NCBI GenBank assembly: GCA_033065855.1
Contig: JAVXUO010000708.1
Location: forward strand, 334,001 to 398,000
DNA length: 64,000 nucleotides
Direction of reading: 5' to 3'
DNA from: Escallonia rubra
Lineage: Eukaryota > Streptophyta > Magnoliopsida > Escalloniales > Escalloniaceae
This document shows positions 47,703 through 59,649 of the stretch, piece after piece (position 1 is the first letter of the stretch; each line of letters begins with the position of its first letter). The notes below the pieces were generated by a model. That model ran no database searches and had not been told where the DNA came from. It saw nothing but the letters and a program-made list of their open reading frames with translations. The position numbers were made by a program, and so were the translations under genes.

Positions 47703-48799
47703 AGTGATGAACAGTTTAACACCAAATAACCTTCATTGAAGGCTACCTGCACGAGAGATTAGTGCACCTTTACCCGAACCAAGACATTAATTATCAACAA
47801 CATATATTAACACCACTGGGGCCCAAGATGTCAACAATGTTAACACCATTAGGGCCAACATCTCTCGGTGCAGGCCACGTGTCCTGAACCCCTACCCATG
47901 CGCCATGTCATCACTGCGGCTGCAGAGTCGTACGCAACCATCACCGTCGGCCATCACAATGCTGGCGTCCACCTGTAGGACACCACCAGAAACCACCTCC
48001 ATAAACCCGTGGGCAATCTTTACACTCTATGCACTACATCCTCGCTGTTCACCATCACACAAGCCCGCAACTCCCACATCAGCCCAAAGAACCACAAATC
48101 CAAACCTACACCACCACGATGCAGTTGCACCTAAGACCCGAAGCACACCAACTACCCCAAAAACCTAAAATGCGATAGAGGGAAGAACGAGACCAAACTA
48201 AGAAAGGAAGGGGAGGAGGAGAGAGACAGCACCTAGCCGGAGAAATGCTTCATCGATCGCGCGCTCAACACCTTGCACCACCACTCCAAAATCCCGTTCC
48301 AACCACCACGCCAATCATTCGCCCCAACTCTGAAACAACGGTGACGTCCAACAAATTGGACCCCAGACCCAACAACAGAAACAATCAACAGCCACCATTT
48401 ACAACGGTTTACCTCGATATCCTACTCTAATCATATAGCAAATAGGAGGCGAATACACTATCACAACCGCTGCCATCACCAGCCTGAAGGCACCAAAAAG
48501 CCCAATTGACCCCTAGATTTACCACACCGCACATAAACCCAAAAAGGAAAATAAAAATTAAATAAACAAGGCAGAAATCCACCAGGATGCCGACAGTGGT
48601 TGTGGTGGTGGTGGTGGCAGTGAAATGAAAGAGTTGTTTTTCTTAGAGAGACGATTTTGAGAGAGTCGAACAACAAAATTATTGACATAAAACATCTTCA
48701 TTTGCGACATAAAGTAGACTTTGCAATACAGAGATATTCATGCACCGAACGATGATAAAACCCACTTTTCATTGCAGCACCAGTGGCGAGGCCATCTAA
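47703..48799. other. intergenic with proline/threonine-rich spurious frames
   Basis: CTGCACGAGAGATTAG at about 47747 and its inverted variant (AACATCTCTCGGTGCAGG) at about 47858 form a short inverted pair that may be a small MITE. C-rich sequence at 47880-48430 opens frames rich in Pro, Thr and Ser that look non-coding. A TGG/GGT repeat lies at 48600-48620. Confidence 0.35.
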
Positions 48800-49103
48800 G
48801 GCCCCGTACGCTTACCATATTTGTTTTTTGTTTTCATTTTCATGATTTTCATATTCAGTTTGAAAATCCGTTCCTGTACTTTTATAATTTTCACAAAAAA
48901 AAAATTAGCTATTTTTTCTTATATTGGGTTAAGTTTGAGTGAAAAAAAGATGAAAACACCTTTTAGGTGTTTTCAGTTTTTTGTTACTATTTGAGTAATT
49001 TTATCCAAAACGAAAACAGAAAATGGTAAAAGTACGCAAAAAAAGAATCTTTTTCATCATCATTGCTAAAAACTGAAAACGAATATGGTAAACGTACGGA
49101 GCC
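48800..49103. mobile_element. PIF/Harbinger-type MITE (304 bp)
   Basis: The left end GGCCCCGTACGCTTACCATA and the right end, read inward, GGCTCCGTACGTTTACCATA are inverted repeats matching at 18 of 20 positions. TAA flanks at 48797-48799 and 49104-49106. It shares interior sequence with 41477-41618. Confidence 0.85.
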
Positions 49104-49106
49104 TAA

Positions 49107-52100
49107 GAAATTTGTCTAATTAAACACTGTTAGCACAGTCGAAGATTTTAAACCTAAGATCATGCCCATCATAAAGAACATAAATATTTCAATTTCTCAA
49201 AGACATTTGCATCACATGGCATTTCTCAAGCCCTGGTTCATGCCCACCATTTAAGCCTCGGATATTTAACAGTAAATTATTATATTGTATTAAGAGACAT
49301 GTTTAGAAATTGTACTCTAAGTGAACAACAATTACAGAAAACTTCTGTGTTTGTGTTTCTATAAACACTAACTAATAAACTAAAAGATGAAGGGATTAAT
49401 AACATCTAAAATAAATAGTAAAAGGTTACCCAACTTAAGAAATTTGTCATCAAAGACCATTGTAAAGATGGTTTTTTTCACTTTATTCGATGGTACACAT
49501 GAGTGAGTGCGGTGTAAAATCATTCCTAGTAAACCGAATTGACCATATGCTTTGTTTATTGAAACTCAAATGGCTGTTGCTCGAATTGACCATATGCTAT
49601 GATTGTTCCTAGCATACATGTAATTTGTCGAGTAGATAATGATTGTTTTCCACAGAATATTAGTACACCATATTGGACCTTATACATGGTGCAAGGTAAG
49701 AAATTAGAATGGCCAAAATTACTAGAGCCTATCTCTAAAGAATTTGTGATAAAGTCAAACTCTTTGTTAGGGTGCTAGGGATTATCAAGAATGAAACCAC
49801 GTGCAGTGTGTTGTGGTGGTAGATCGTTGGCATCTATGATTGCTCTCAGTTATACTATTTTTTGGGTTTTGGCTCATAACTTCTTTAATATCAAGTTATT
49901 TAATTAAGATACTTCTTTGTTGACTCAGTTGTCAGGAAAGAATGATATGTCTATAACATGTTCTCCGGCCTTTTTTTTTATTTGTACTACAGGTTGGATG
50001 ATGCTCAATTTTGTTCCCTGAGCGTGGCAGGTAAGTACGTAATGACCAAAGCTCGAAGATTGGCTTGTTTTGCAGGACAATGTTGTCTTCCGGTGTCCAT
50101 GGACTGGACGTACTGCTACATGGGATCAAGCTATTTTGCGACCTCGAGCGGAGGTGTCAATGCAATGACCACCGTAGGGCGGGTTGGGAAACTTGGGACA
50201 GTTGAGGATAGTTAGTTTGTCTTTCTCGTTTTGATGTCTATATTTGTACCATGTCTGTATATCTATGCTTGGAAAATGCTGTATACTTTACTCATTGTTT
50301 ATATACCATGTAGAGTTCTTACCTGTTTTCAAACAAAAAAAAAATTCCACATTTAAATCTAGTAGTTAGATGCCTACATAAATATCTAAATGGAAGGATA
50401 AAAGCTACTAGTAGCTATGTAGGCATGTCTATTGTGGATGGAAATTTGGTACTACTATACTTTCCAAGAAAGTCAGATTCGAATTTCACATCTGGGACTT
50501 TATAAAAGTGCCACATGAGAAGTTAGCGGGGTGGTTGAGAGTTGGTCCGAGCAAGTTCTTTCCGTTACCATGGAATGAAGGCGAGTAATACTAACACAAT
50601 GTTGACGGAAACGTCACTCCCTCCCTGCAACGTTTTTCCGACAAAAAAAAAAAAAAAAACTACTACTTTAAAAAAGTTAATTTTTTGGTCAAAAGGATAG
50701 CGTCAATTACAACAACAAACATTAACCCAAATGGGAGTGTGGGAGAGGGAAGCAGAAGTGGGAAAGCCACTTCAAAGAAAGGGAGCAACTTTCTGCACTC
50801 TATTTTGGTTGCATAGCCTGCTCCAAAGCAGATTGGAGCCAAAGCAGAAGTGTTCATGTCGTGCGCTCAACCTAAGCACACTTTTGTACCTGGAATAGAG
50901 CTCATTACATCGTAAAGTTACAATGGGCGATATGAATTGTCTAGAGTTATCAATTGCTCCATATATTCTTAACCAGAAATGCTAAAAACGGTCTAATTGT
51001 ACCGATCTTAATGTTGTGCGATAGTGTGGGCCTCCATCATCTAAGGGCTAGAAAAAATTTGCACTTCTTTATAACATAAATTTGCTGATTTTTGCTTAAG
51101 ATGCCTTACAACTCTAAATGACTTAAAGTGAAACTTGGTAGTCATATTGTTCTTGCATTCTCCTTCCATCCGTAAGGTAGTAAACCAAAAACTCAATTGA
51201 AAAAGAACGGAATAACTTTATCGGTGAAGGAATGAGAAACATAGAGACGAATGGTCTGAAAGCTTAATCATGCTCATATGCACGTATAATCCCTTTTTCC
51301 ATATCGTATTTACTTCGCTCGATGTAGAAATTTCACCCCGTATAACTCAGCACCAATATGCCTTTCTCCTCCCTCCTTATTGTTTTTGTTTGGGATTGAG
51401 TTGTGTGTCTACGGGCAAAAAATATCGGTGGTTCAGGATAAATGTTCTCAACCATTTAGAACCGTGTGAACATATGTATAATAACTCGCTATCTCTCTTA
51501 ACTCATCCTCCTATGACATCAGTCTCACCCTAATCCATCGGGCCTAATTGGTCAAGACCAATAGTACATGATAATACAATATTTACACGTATGTAGAGTG
51601 GAGATGATTGATCGACAGGCACGGGGAGTATTCGTGCAAACGGAAGCCGATTTCTAATACTATACCGGTCGAACTATCCAACACCCATAAGCATATTCGC
51701 TCTCGTCTCTTCCACTCAAAACAATTCGTGCAGCAGAAAAAGCTTTTTAAGAGCAATAAATAAAAAGATAAATAGGTCAATAACATTATCATACATTTAT
51801 GCCTTTTCACCGACTTCATGATTAGTCAAAGAGGTAGAGTCTCTGGTACAAAAGTTTAAAAGACATTTGTTTTTAATACTTCCCCATGTCAATGTGGTGT
51901 CTCATGTTTCAGTTGGTCCCTAGTCAGCATAGCATCACACAGTCTTTATTTTCCTGTTATTACTTAATAAATAAATTATATAAATAAATAAATAAATACC
52001 TCCCTCCTATCAGTGGCGTCATACATGGGTGGGAAGTCACTTCTTGGAACCTTAATTGACATCTAGTCATCCACTTCATGATAATTTTGCTCCAGTCTTT

Positions 52101-53395
52101 CATACTTGACTACCAGCTTTTCATTAATTTTGTGGATTTGGTGACCCCAAATCTACAATTCAAATCACTCCGAAATTTCAAAAATTCCCTTTTGAATTAT
52201 CCAAACAAGATATTTTGTCCAAGTGATTTACAAATACCCTACCAAAGTCAAATCCCCAGTTCAAATCCTATATCCAAACACACCCTTAGTCTTTTTGTCA
52301 TTCCAACGCTCCACCCTCACCCAATAATGAGAGGATGGTTAATGCCATGGTCTTGGATTATTTGGTCTAATTTATCAGTTAAGATACTTTCTAACATAAA
52401 GATAATAATTGCCATGTAGAAGATCATGGAACTTGGACCGTACATGGTGCATGAATTACTTTTGTGTGTGTATACTCGGCAATTTTTAGAAAGTGGTCAC
52501 CAAATTGTCTCCATTGTTAATGTAGTGGTCTCAAAAGTGTCTCGTAACGAGGGTTCTTTCATCTCGGTCTTTGGTTGAAAAATATGGGTTTCTTACGTCA
52601 TTTTTTAATATGATATTCGTAGTTCAAAGTATTACTGCATGACATACATTGTTGGGACTTTTCTCTACGAACTTAAGCTTTTAACTTAACATGGTATTAG
52701 GGTTCTAATTGAGTAAGGTTTTGAATTAGATGGAGGTGTGAGGGAGAGTGTTAAAGAATGATATACATGATTGGGGTCATTCTCTATAAGCTTCCATGAA
52801 AGGGTAATGGAGAGTCTTAAAGCATGATATGCATTTTCGGGGTCATTCTGTACAAATTTAAACTTTAAGAGCCAATGATAACTTAATACAAAGCAAGTGA
52901 CTCTAACGATTCAAACACTGCAAAATAGGTACTATTAATTCCCCTTTTTTTTTTTCATTTTTCCTTTGGACTATGTACTAATTATTGAATTTTTCTTTAT
53001 CTTGTAAAGCAAGAACTACTGATATTTTCTTTGATAAAAGTAGAATTTCATAATATAATGCTTATCCAATGCTTGGAGAAAGATTCATGAATAAAAGAGC
53101 AACACAAAGATTATTAGGTTCTTTTATTATTGTTATGCTCCTAAGCTTGTGGAAATCTTCTCGTATATTAGGACACAAACATAAGTAAATACTGCTAAAT
53201 TGCCAAGTCTCGTTTATATGCTTGTAGATCTAAACTTTATAGAGTCCGTATTTATCAAAGAATACTGGATGGTCCAGAACCAACGGTCCCGACTATTAAG
53301 ACTAGTGAAAGTATTATAAAATCTTTAATCGGCCCATTGATTCAACAATCTTAGATGGTCGCGACCAATAGTCCTTAACAATACAATATTTATTT
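49107..53395. other. intergenic, no recognised gene
   Basis: Isolated open frames (49958-50215, 51270-51533, 52078-52419) lack motifs. The segment at about 50430-50657 ends in a run of 17 A and contains AGATTCGAATTTC, so it may be a SINE or processed transcript. At 52245-52292 the sequence ends ATATCCAAACACACCCTTA, which resembles one end of a Harbinger MITE whose partner is missing. An AAAT microsatellite lies at about 51980-51998. Confidence 0.4.
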
Positions 53396-54594
53396 GGATA
53401 AATTACACTAAACCCCCTGAGGTTTACATCGGTTTTTCACTTAAAACTCCAAGGTTTCAATTTAAACACATAACATCCTACAGTTGAAGATTCGCTAAAA
53501 TTGAACCCAAAATTACTTTTTCGTTAAAAAAGATATGGATGGCCTTCCAGACCCACCCATACATGATGGTCTAACAACTTCCCCACCCTCCCCTATCCCC
53601 CCCCCCACCCCCCCCCCCCCCCCCACGATTCCCTCTTATCACGCACCAAGGAGACACACCCCAAAACACACCATACTCACACGCCTAAAAATTGTTAATT
53701 TGGGGATATAAATCCCAGACTTGGCTTGCTTGTTGCTATGATGGGCAGTGGTGGAAGTGTCATGACCATGCAAAGGTGCCACTGCTTGACGAGGCTGGTC
53801 GGAGGTTGGGCCCTTTATTTTTTTTCCCAAACCTTTAGGACCATTTTGTAATAACGTCAGTGATTAGGAGATTGGACGAGGCTGTAAAAGCCCAAGCAGT
53901 GATTGAAAAAACTATATTGGCCAGATTTTTCTAACGGCGGCTCACACTAGCTGTCCACGTGTGGAGACCTATCAATGGCTGATGGCGGTCAATTTATCCA
54001 CCACAAACACATAACACCCCACATTGTGTATGTGGGTGTTGTGTGTTTGTCGGGGGTGATTAAGGGGCGGGGGTGGGCACCACCTTGTGCGGGTGGGTGT
54101 GTTTCTCTGTGTGTAGACGAAGTTGTGTTTTGGTGGGTGATGCATGGAGCGATGGATGGTTGGTGCGTCGAGCTTGGTGTTTGTTTTTGTGTGTGTGCGC
54201 GCGAGCGAATGGGAATTGAAATGCAAGGGCAACAACAGGCTCTGTTGTGGGCTTTGTTTTCGTGCGTGTATGCATGTGTGTTGTGTGCTTGATTTGGGGG
54301 ATGTTGGGTGGGTGGACGTGGAACCACCATGTGTGGGTGGGCTGTGTTGTCGCGCGCGCGCGTGTGTGAGAGAAAGCGAGAGAGAGAGAGAGACCAACAC
54401 AATTTCTCGCGATTTCTTTTTATTTGTCACCCAAATTGCCCCTCAAGATGGACGGCCATCCACTTCTTTTTAAAAAGAAAAATAATTTTAGGTCCAATTG
54501 AAATCAGTTCTCAACTTTAAGGTGTTATGTATTTAAATTAAAACCTAAGTGAGAAGCGGATGTAAACCTCAAAGAGATTCAGTGCAATGTACCC
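53396..54594. mobile_element. long-TIR element, Mutator-like (about 1.2 kb)
   Basis: The left end GGATAAATTACACTAAACCC and the right end, read inward, GGGTACATTGCACTGAATCT begin inverted repeats. These extend for roughly 170 bases (53396-53565 against 54425-54594), with shared blocks GAGGTTTACATC, ATACATAACA-type and GGATGGCC. Long TIRs with a G start suggest a non-autonomous Mutator-like element. A 9-bp duplication was not found. The interior holds poly-C tracts and GTGTGTG/GGGTGG repeats, which explain the many overlapping frames at 53970-54520. Confidence 0.65.
53597..53624. repeat. poly-C tract (10 C, A, 17 C)
   Basis: Nearly pure cytosine run just inside the left inverted repeat of the long-TIR element. 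Confidence 0.85.
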
Positions 54595-57500
54595 TGGTCA
54601 CTTCCAGATCTATTTATCCTGCATAAACTACTCAGTCCGATTTAAACATGTAGATGTGACATGTGAATTATTGGATGAGATAAATGTGATTTGGATACGG
54701 ACATCCACTGAGGCCCAATTGACCCCTGGGAATATGGAAAGTTGTTTAGAGGTATAGGTAGATGTCAATTCAAACAAAAATATACGGGCATCTGCTTCTC
54801 GTGTAAAGTTATCATCGCCAGACTTTTCTCCTGATTCCTCACCAACCTTTGGCCTTTGTTTGATCCCTGATGATGGTCAAACTGATTCACCCTGCAGCTC
54901 ATATCAGCCTCTCACTTCTCATCCCTTTGCTTATCATCTACCTCTTCCTTTTCCTTTTTCATCATGTCACCACCAAGAAATGGACTGCAATTGAAAATCA
55001 TCCAAGCCCTCCTCCGCCCTGTCATTTTGATAGTTGCTTCAAAGTTAAAAAAAACAATAATGTTCATAGTGTATCTTACCAATTTTAGTGTATAATAATA
55101 ATAGTGTTATTCTTATACGCACCGACACTCGGCGTGGCAATGGTGGGGTTGACCGTGTTTGCTTGTGTTCATATCCTTGTTGTTGTCGTTATCTAGTGGT
55201 TGTTGACTGTGAATTGTTTGGCTTTTTGTCGTACTGGATACCAACCGGACGGGGTTGTTGTCTTTATTTATAGTTAGTATCTTGATTTGGGTTAGGATGC
55301 ACTAATATATTGTGCAAGTAATCTTCGGTGGTGGTTCTTCGGTAATAAAGTCGTTTATTCTTTTGCTCTTCAAGGAGGTTTGATTATTTGTCGCTCATTG
55401 TAAGGGTTACATCGTAGAAAGTGCAATAACCTGTTAGTTTTCTTTTTATTGTACTCTTATCAAGTAGTGCATGATTATCAATGCTATGTTTACCAAACAT
55501 TTTGCTCAAAGCCTCTTAAAAAAAAGGAAGAAAGCGCCTATATAATACATCAATTGCTATAGTTGTTAGCATTTTTGCCAAAAAAACAAAAAGAAAAATT
55601 AGGAATTTTTTTTGCTACTACCCGAATTGTAAGAAGACAGTTGCAACTCCTTTTTATAGCAAAAATTAATAATCATCAAATGTTTTAATGACTTTTATTT
55701 AGTAACGCTAAAAAGTACCGTTAAAAATTGTTGTTGAAAATATTAGCACAAATGCACTAACTATATCCACAATCCACTAATTATCGCTATACGAGGTGTT
55801 TTAACTATTTTTTTACAACCTAGTGAGCGACAAGAAATTTTTCAAACAAAAAATGTTAGGAGGAAAACTTGCTCGGGAAATTCCGTGTTTTAAGCGTCAA
55901 GAACGATTGCAATGTTAACTCGTGGTGATGGACTGCCATAAGCTCCCTCCACCCCCACCACCACCACCACTGGCATCACTCTCACAAGTCCCTTCCCGAT
56001 CGACCTGACCTCCTACATTTGTTGGTAATTACATATAATACATGCTAAATTGAGGTGATAAATATCATACTCTACGTAAGATTTGCTGAAGTTTGAGGTG
56101 AAATTCACTTGCCACTTTTTATGGTGCATAATTTCAAATTGAAACCTTTTCACGCAGTCGAGTGTTTTTTCAAATTCTGGATCTTACAAAACGACGAGGC
56201 TTGTAACATATTGCTGGGGATAACAAGGCTGGTAATCCAAGTTATGATTACACAGATTTTTTTGCTGCTAACTCAAATACAACCAAAGACAATTAATGGT
56301 TGCTAAGTGGCATGACACCTTTGTCGATATATCTTTACGCACATCTTTAACGTCACTAATTATATTCCGCTAGCCTACCCAGATTGCCAAGACAAAATCA
56401 CTTCTCTCTGAGCCAGCGTTCCCAAAACCCAAAAGATTGCCGGCAATGGATTCACCACCATTCCACAGATTGGAGGTCATCTGCAACCAACCCGCTATAG
56501 ATCGGAGGTCGGTCATCTGAACAACTAGTGCAGCTACTTCTGGCAACCTATAGATGGGCCAGAGTGTAATAGCCCAATTAAATGGGCCACTTCTCTCTTT
56601 TATTGTGGTAGATACATCCATGGAGAATAGCGAGAGAAGAGCAATGTCCACCATCATCTTCCAACACCCCCCCCCCCCCCCCCCCGGTTGATCTTCTCCA
56701 CCGCTCTCCAATAGTGCACTCCACTGTACAACGCCCTCCAAAACACCAACCCCACTGCAGCAGAACTGCGATCTCCGATCTTCTCTTTCTTTTATCTACT
56801 ACACAACCCACCACGCCCACCATTGTGATTGCCAGCATGAAGCCCAGATTTGGATCACAAGATACCAAAGAAACGAGCTATAGTCTGAGCATAAAATTGG
56901 AGGACAAAGCATATCTGACATGCTGAGAACGCACTTGGCCCAGAGAAATAAATTTTCAGCTTTCATTTTTAGGGTAATTATATCTTTTTTGCTTCTTCTT
57001 CCTGTTGCATCGCGCAAACTCAAAACTTATATACACATCACACACAAGCTGAATACCCTAACTCATCACATACAGAATAGCGTTCATATTTTGACCATAA
57101 GAAGAATTTGATTCATAAGATAAAGCCCGCAAGAGGAAGGTAGATGAGGTTGAATCTCAGTCGTAACTTCCCCAAACAAGTAAAAGGAATAGCCCTTTGT
57201 CCCACTAACTTTACCGGACACTATTTCTTCTCTATCTTGCCTCTCCTATCCCATTCGCCTTTTCTAAATACTGTCAAAATCCTGTAAAACACGCAGAATC
57301 TGTTTGGAACAGCTGCATAGATGGCATTTATCACGCCATAAACTATAGGCACAACAGAATCACTCTTGTAATCTAGCATTCCACAGCACAAGCAGTCAAT
57401 TAGAAAGCAAACTTGCCAACGCCAATGCATAAAGCAATTGCAGGAATAACTTGGCAACGATATTAGGACTCTTCCTGGTAAAAAGAACCCTAAAGCTCAA

Positions 57501-59119
57501 CTCCAGCCCACGTCCATATCATCCTTCGAACGCTTCATCTCATCTTACATATCCACGACCTTTGTCCGGAAAAAGTTGTGGTCACTGTATAGAATGCTAA
57601 AAGCTGATCTTGGTATAGAGAATTCTCACCCTTCCCCAGCACTTTTCTGATTAAAAAACCGACAGGAACAGGTGAAAAATAACCGACATGGCGGTCACAA
57701 CTCACAACATAAAGAGTTACCACATCCACTAGGTGAAAAAGAACCAGCGCATTACAAGGACAAAAATTGACATCCTGATGAATAAAAAACACCGTATATG
57801 ATCAACCTACAGCGTGCAACATCAAGAATTATGGCGGGCCATTTACAACTACCATAATCTGTATAAAAATAAACCATGGTCGCAGCTTCAATACAGAATG
57901 CAACAACAAGAATTAGCTTCACTACGTGAGGAAAGAACCAGTTCAATAGGGTATCCTTTGCAAGTCTTCATATAAGACCTGACAAGGAGAATTGGGTCTT
58001 GGTCCAGCACAGTCAGGAAAGAACTAGTTACTTAGGGTAATGCTTGGCAAGTATCCATACTAAACCAGAACAAAGAGGCTTGGGTATCTTCTTAGAGCTA
58101 TATTACATTCACCGGCTTAAAAAAGGCTGAACAGCAAAAAATGTATGGTCAAGACATAATCAACGAGGGCAGAGCTATGCTTCCCAACTATGCTGATGTA
58201 AATGACACCACACATTCCATGCCAAAGATCTTGAATCAGAGCAAGCCACATGATTTGTGAAGCAAGGTAGAGAACTGTAGACTAATACAAACTATTTACT
58301 TTTTTAAGAATTACAGCCCAGAAGGGCCAGAACACTAGATCAAGGGGCCAAAATGCCTGAAAATGTTACATGACTTCAAAGCCATTTCACTCTGATGGTT
58401 CAATATACATACAAGTCAAGTTCACATTTAAAACCCAGGTTTAGACTTCCATCAACACTATTAATATCACCACAGTCAATAATTCAACCTAGATCATCAA
58501 CAAGAACCCAAATGAGGCCCCTCTCCTACTCCACACTTTTAAATCAAAATGGTAAAAATCACTTCACCCTGCGGACACATGAATGTAACCAGAATAAACA
58601 ACTGGAGTTTCTCTTCAAATCAGCAGCAGTTCAAAATACAATCACCACTTAATATCGAGTTCACCATAGAGAATGTTGAAATGCTGTTCGACCTATATGC
58701 AAGTCAAGGTTCTAATAGTAAAAACACATACACCAATATATATACTACTCGACCTAGACTATTGGCAGAAACCCAAATCGGTCCTCATCTATAACTAAGA
58801 TATTAGCCTAACCCCACACACAGAAAACTAACCAGAATAAACAAACCAACTGAAACTTCTCCTAAGAGAAGCTAAAATTCATATACACAACCATATGAGT
58901 TGAGACACATTTGGTAGTAAAGCCAAATTAACCATTTTTTAACAAAAAATGATAGATCCACGGTCCACCGCATTTCAATCGATATAAGGTCTCATCCATA
59001 CCATCCATATATAAGTAAACGAAATAGCAATTACTCCAAATCAGAACTTCAGACACAACGAAGTTCGATAACAGTGAATGCCCAAAACCCTAGTTAAAAC
59101 AGATCGATTAAAAACAAAC
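54595..59119. other. intergenic, and 3' flank of the eL27a gene
   Basis: A 19-base poly-C run lies at 56667-56685. Short frames at 56370-56868 and 57221-57946 are unrecognised. The part from about 57700 to 58080 holds two or three diverged copies of a block with GGAAAGAACCAGTT, and 58395-58900 a diverged tandem duplication. The 3' untranslated region of the ribosomal protein gene lies at the right end. Confidence 0.4.
58395..58900. repeat. diverged tandem duplication, unit about 290 bp
   Basis: Collinear blocks recur with drift: ATACAAGTCAAGTTC and ATGCAAGTCAAGGTTC; GAACCCAAATGAGGCCCCTC and GAAACCCAAATCGGTCCTC; GTAACCAGAATAAACAACTG and CTAACCAGAATAAACAAACC. Roughly 70 percent similar by eye. 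Confidence 0.55.
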
Positions 59120-59414
59120 CTAAGCTGTGAGCAGAACAGCGCCACCGGCCTCCTTGATCTTCTTCTCGGCAGTCTTCGAAATCAGCTTGGCCTTAACAAC
59201 GATGGGCTGGGCCGAGTTCATAACCCCCTTGCCCAGCACCTTGAAGTAGCCCAGCTGGGTCACGTCCAACACGGGTGCGGCGCCGCTGCCGGCTGCCTTC
59301 TCCCGGACCTCCTGCGGGACCATGGACCAGAGGCGTTCGACGTTGACGATGGGGCAGTGGAACTTGTTGCGGAGGCGGTGGAAGTAGCGCATGCCGACCT
59401 TGCCGAAGTAGCCC

Positions 59415-59452
<38 letters not shown>

Positions 59453-59563
59453 ACCACCGGCGTTTCCCCGCCCGCCCGGATGCTTGCGGTGCTTCCCGAT
59501 ACGGCCGTGCCCTGCGGAGACGTGGCCGCGCTTCTTCCGGTTCTTCTTGAAGCGGGTCGTCAT
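59120..59563 (-). CDS. RPL27A: 60S ribosomal protein eL27a (uL15 family)
   Basis: A component of the large cytosolic ribosomal subunit. A single-exon frame of 147 aa, ATG at 59563 and TAG at 59120. The N-terminus [20 protein letters not shown] is highly basic. It is followed by the Gly/His-rich [20 protein letters not shown] that threads into rRNA, a core with [18 protein letters not shown], and the C-terminal uL15 region ([30 protein letters not shown]). Length and sequence fit plant L27a, in which intronless copies are known. The coding region is GC-rich compared with its flanks. Nothing suggests a pseudogene: the frame is complete and promoter elements typical of ribosomal protein genes lie upstream. 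Confidence 0.97.
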
Positions 59564-59625
59564 CTTCTATCTGTGACTGGTTTAGGGTTCTTGTGAGGGG
59601 CGCGGCTGAAGGAGAAATGAGTTGC

Positions 59626-59633
59626 TAGGGTTT
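59626..59633 (-). promoter_or_regulatory. telo-box of the eL27a promoter
   Basis: On the minus strand AAACCCTA lies about 65 bases before the start codon and just after a TATA box. Telo-boxes are frequent in plant ribosomal protein promoters. Another AACCCTAA lies at about 59581-59588 in the leader and AAACCCTAA at about 59875-59883. GGCCCA-type site II words occur at about 59785 and 59863. Confidence 0.7.
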
Positions 59634-59637
59634 GGGG

Positions 59638-59646
59638 AATTTATAG
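59638..59646 (-). promoter_or_regulatory. TATA box of the eL27a gene
   Basis: CTATAAATT on the minus strand, about 75 bases before the start codon. Confidence 0.6.
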
Positions 59647-59649
59647 ATG

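Noticed and set aside
53972..54520. Six overlapping frames of 70-152 codons on both strands.
   Set aside because: They arise from GTGTGTG/GGGTGG repeats inside a long-TIR transposon; none has a splice context or motif.
59078..59596. A 172-codon plus-strand frame over the eL27a gene.
   Set aside because: It is the antisense shadow of the ribosomal protein coding region and has no similarity of its own.
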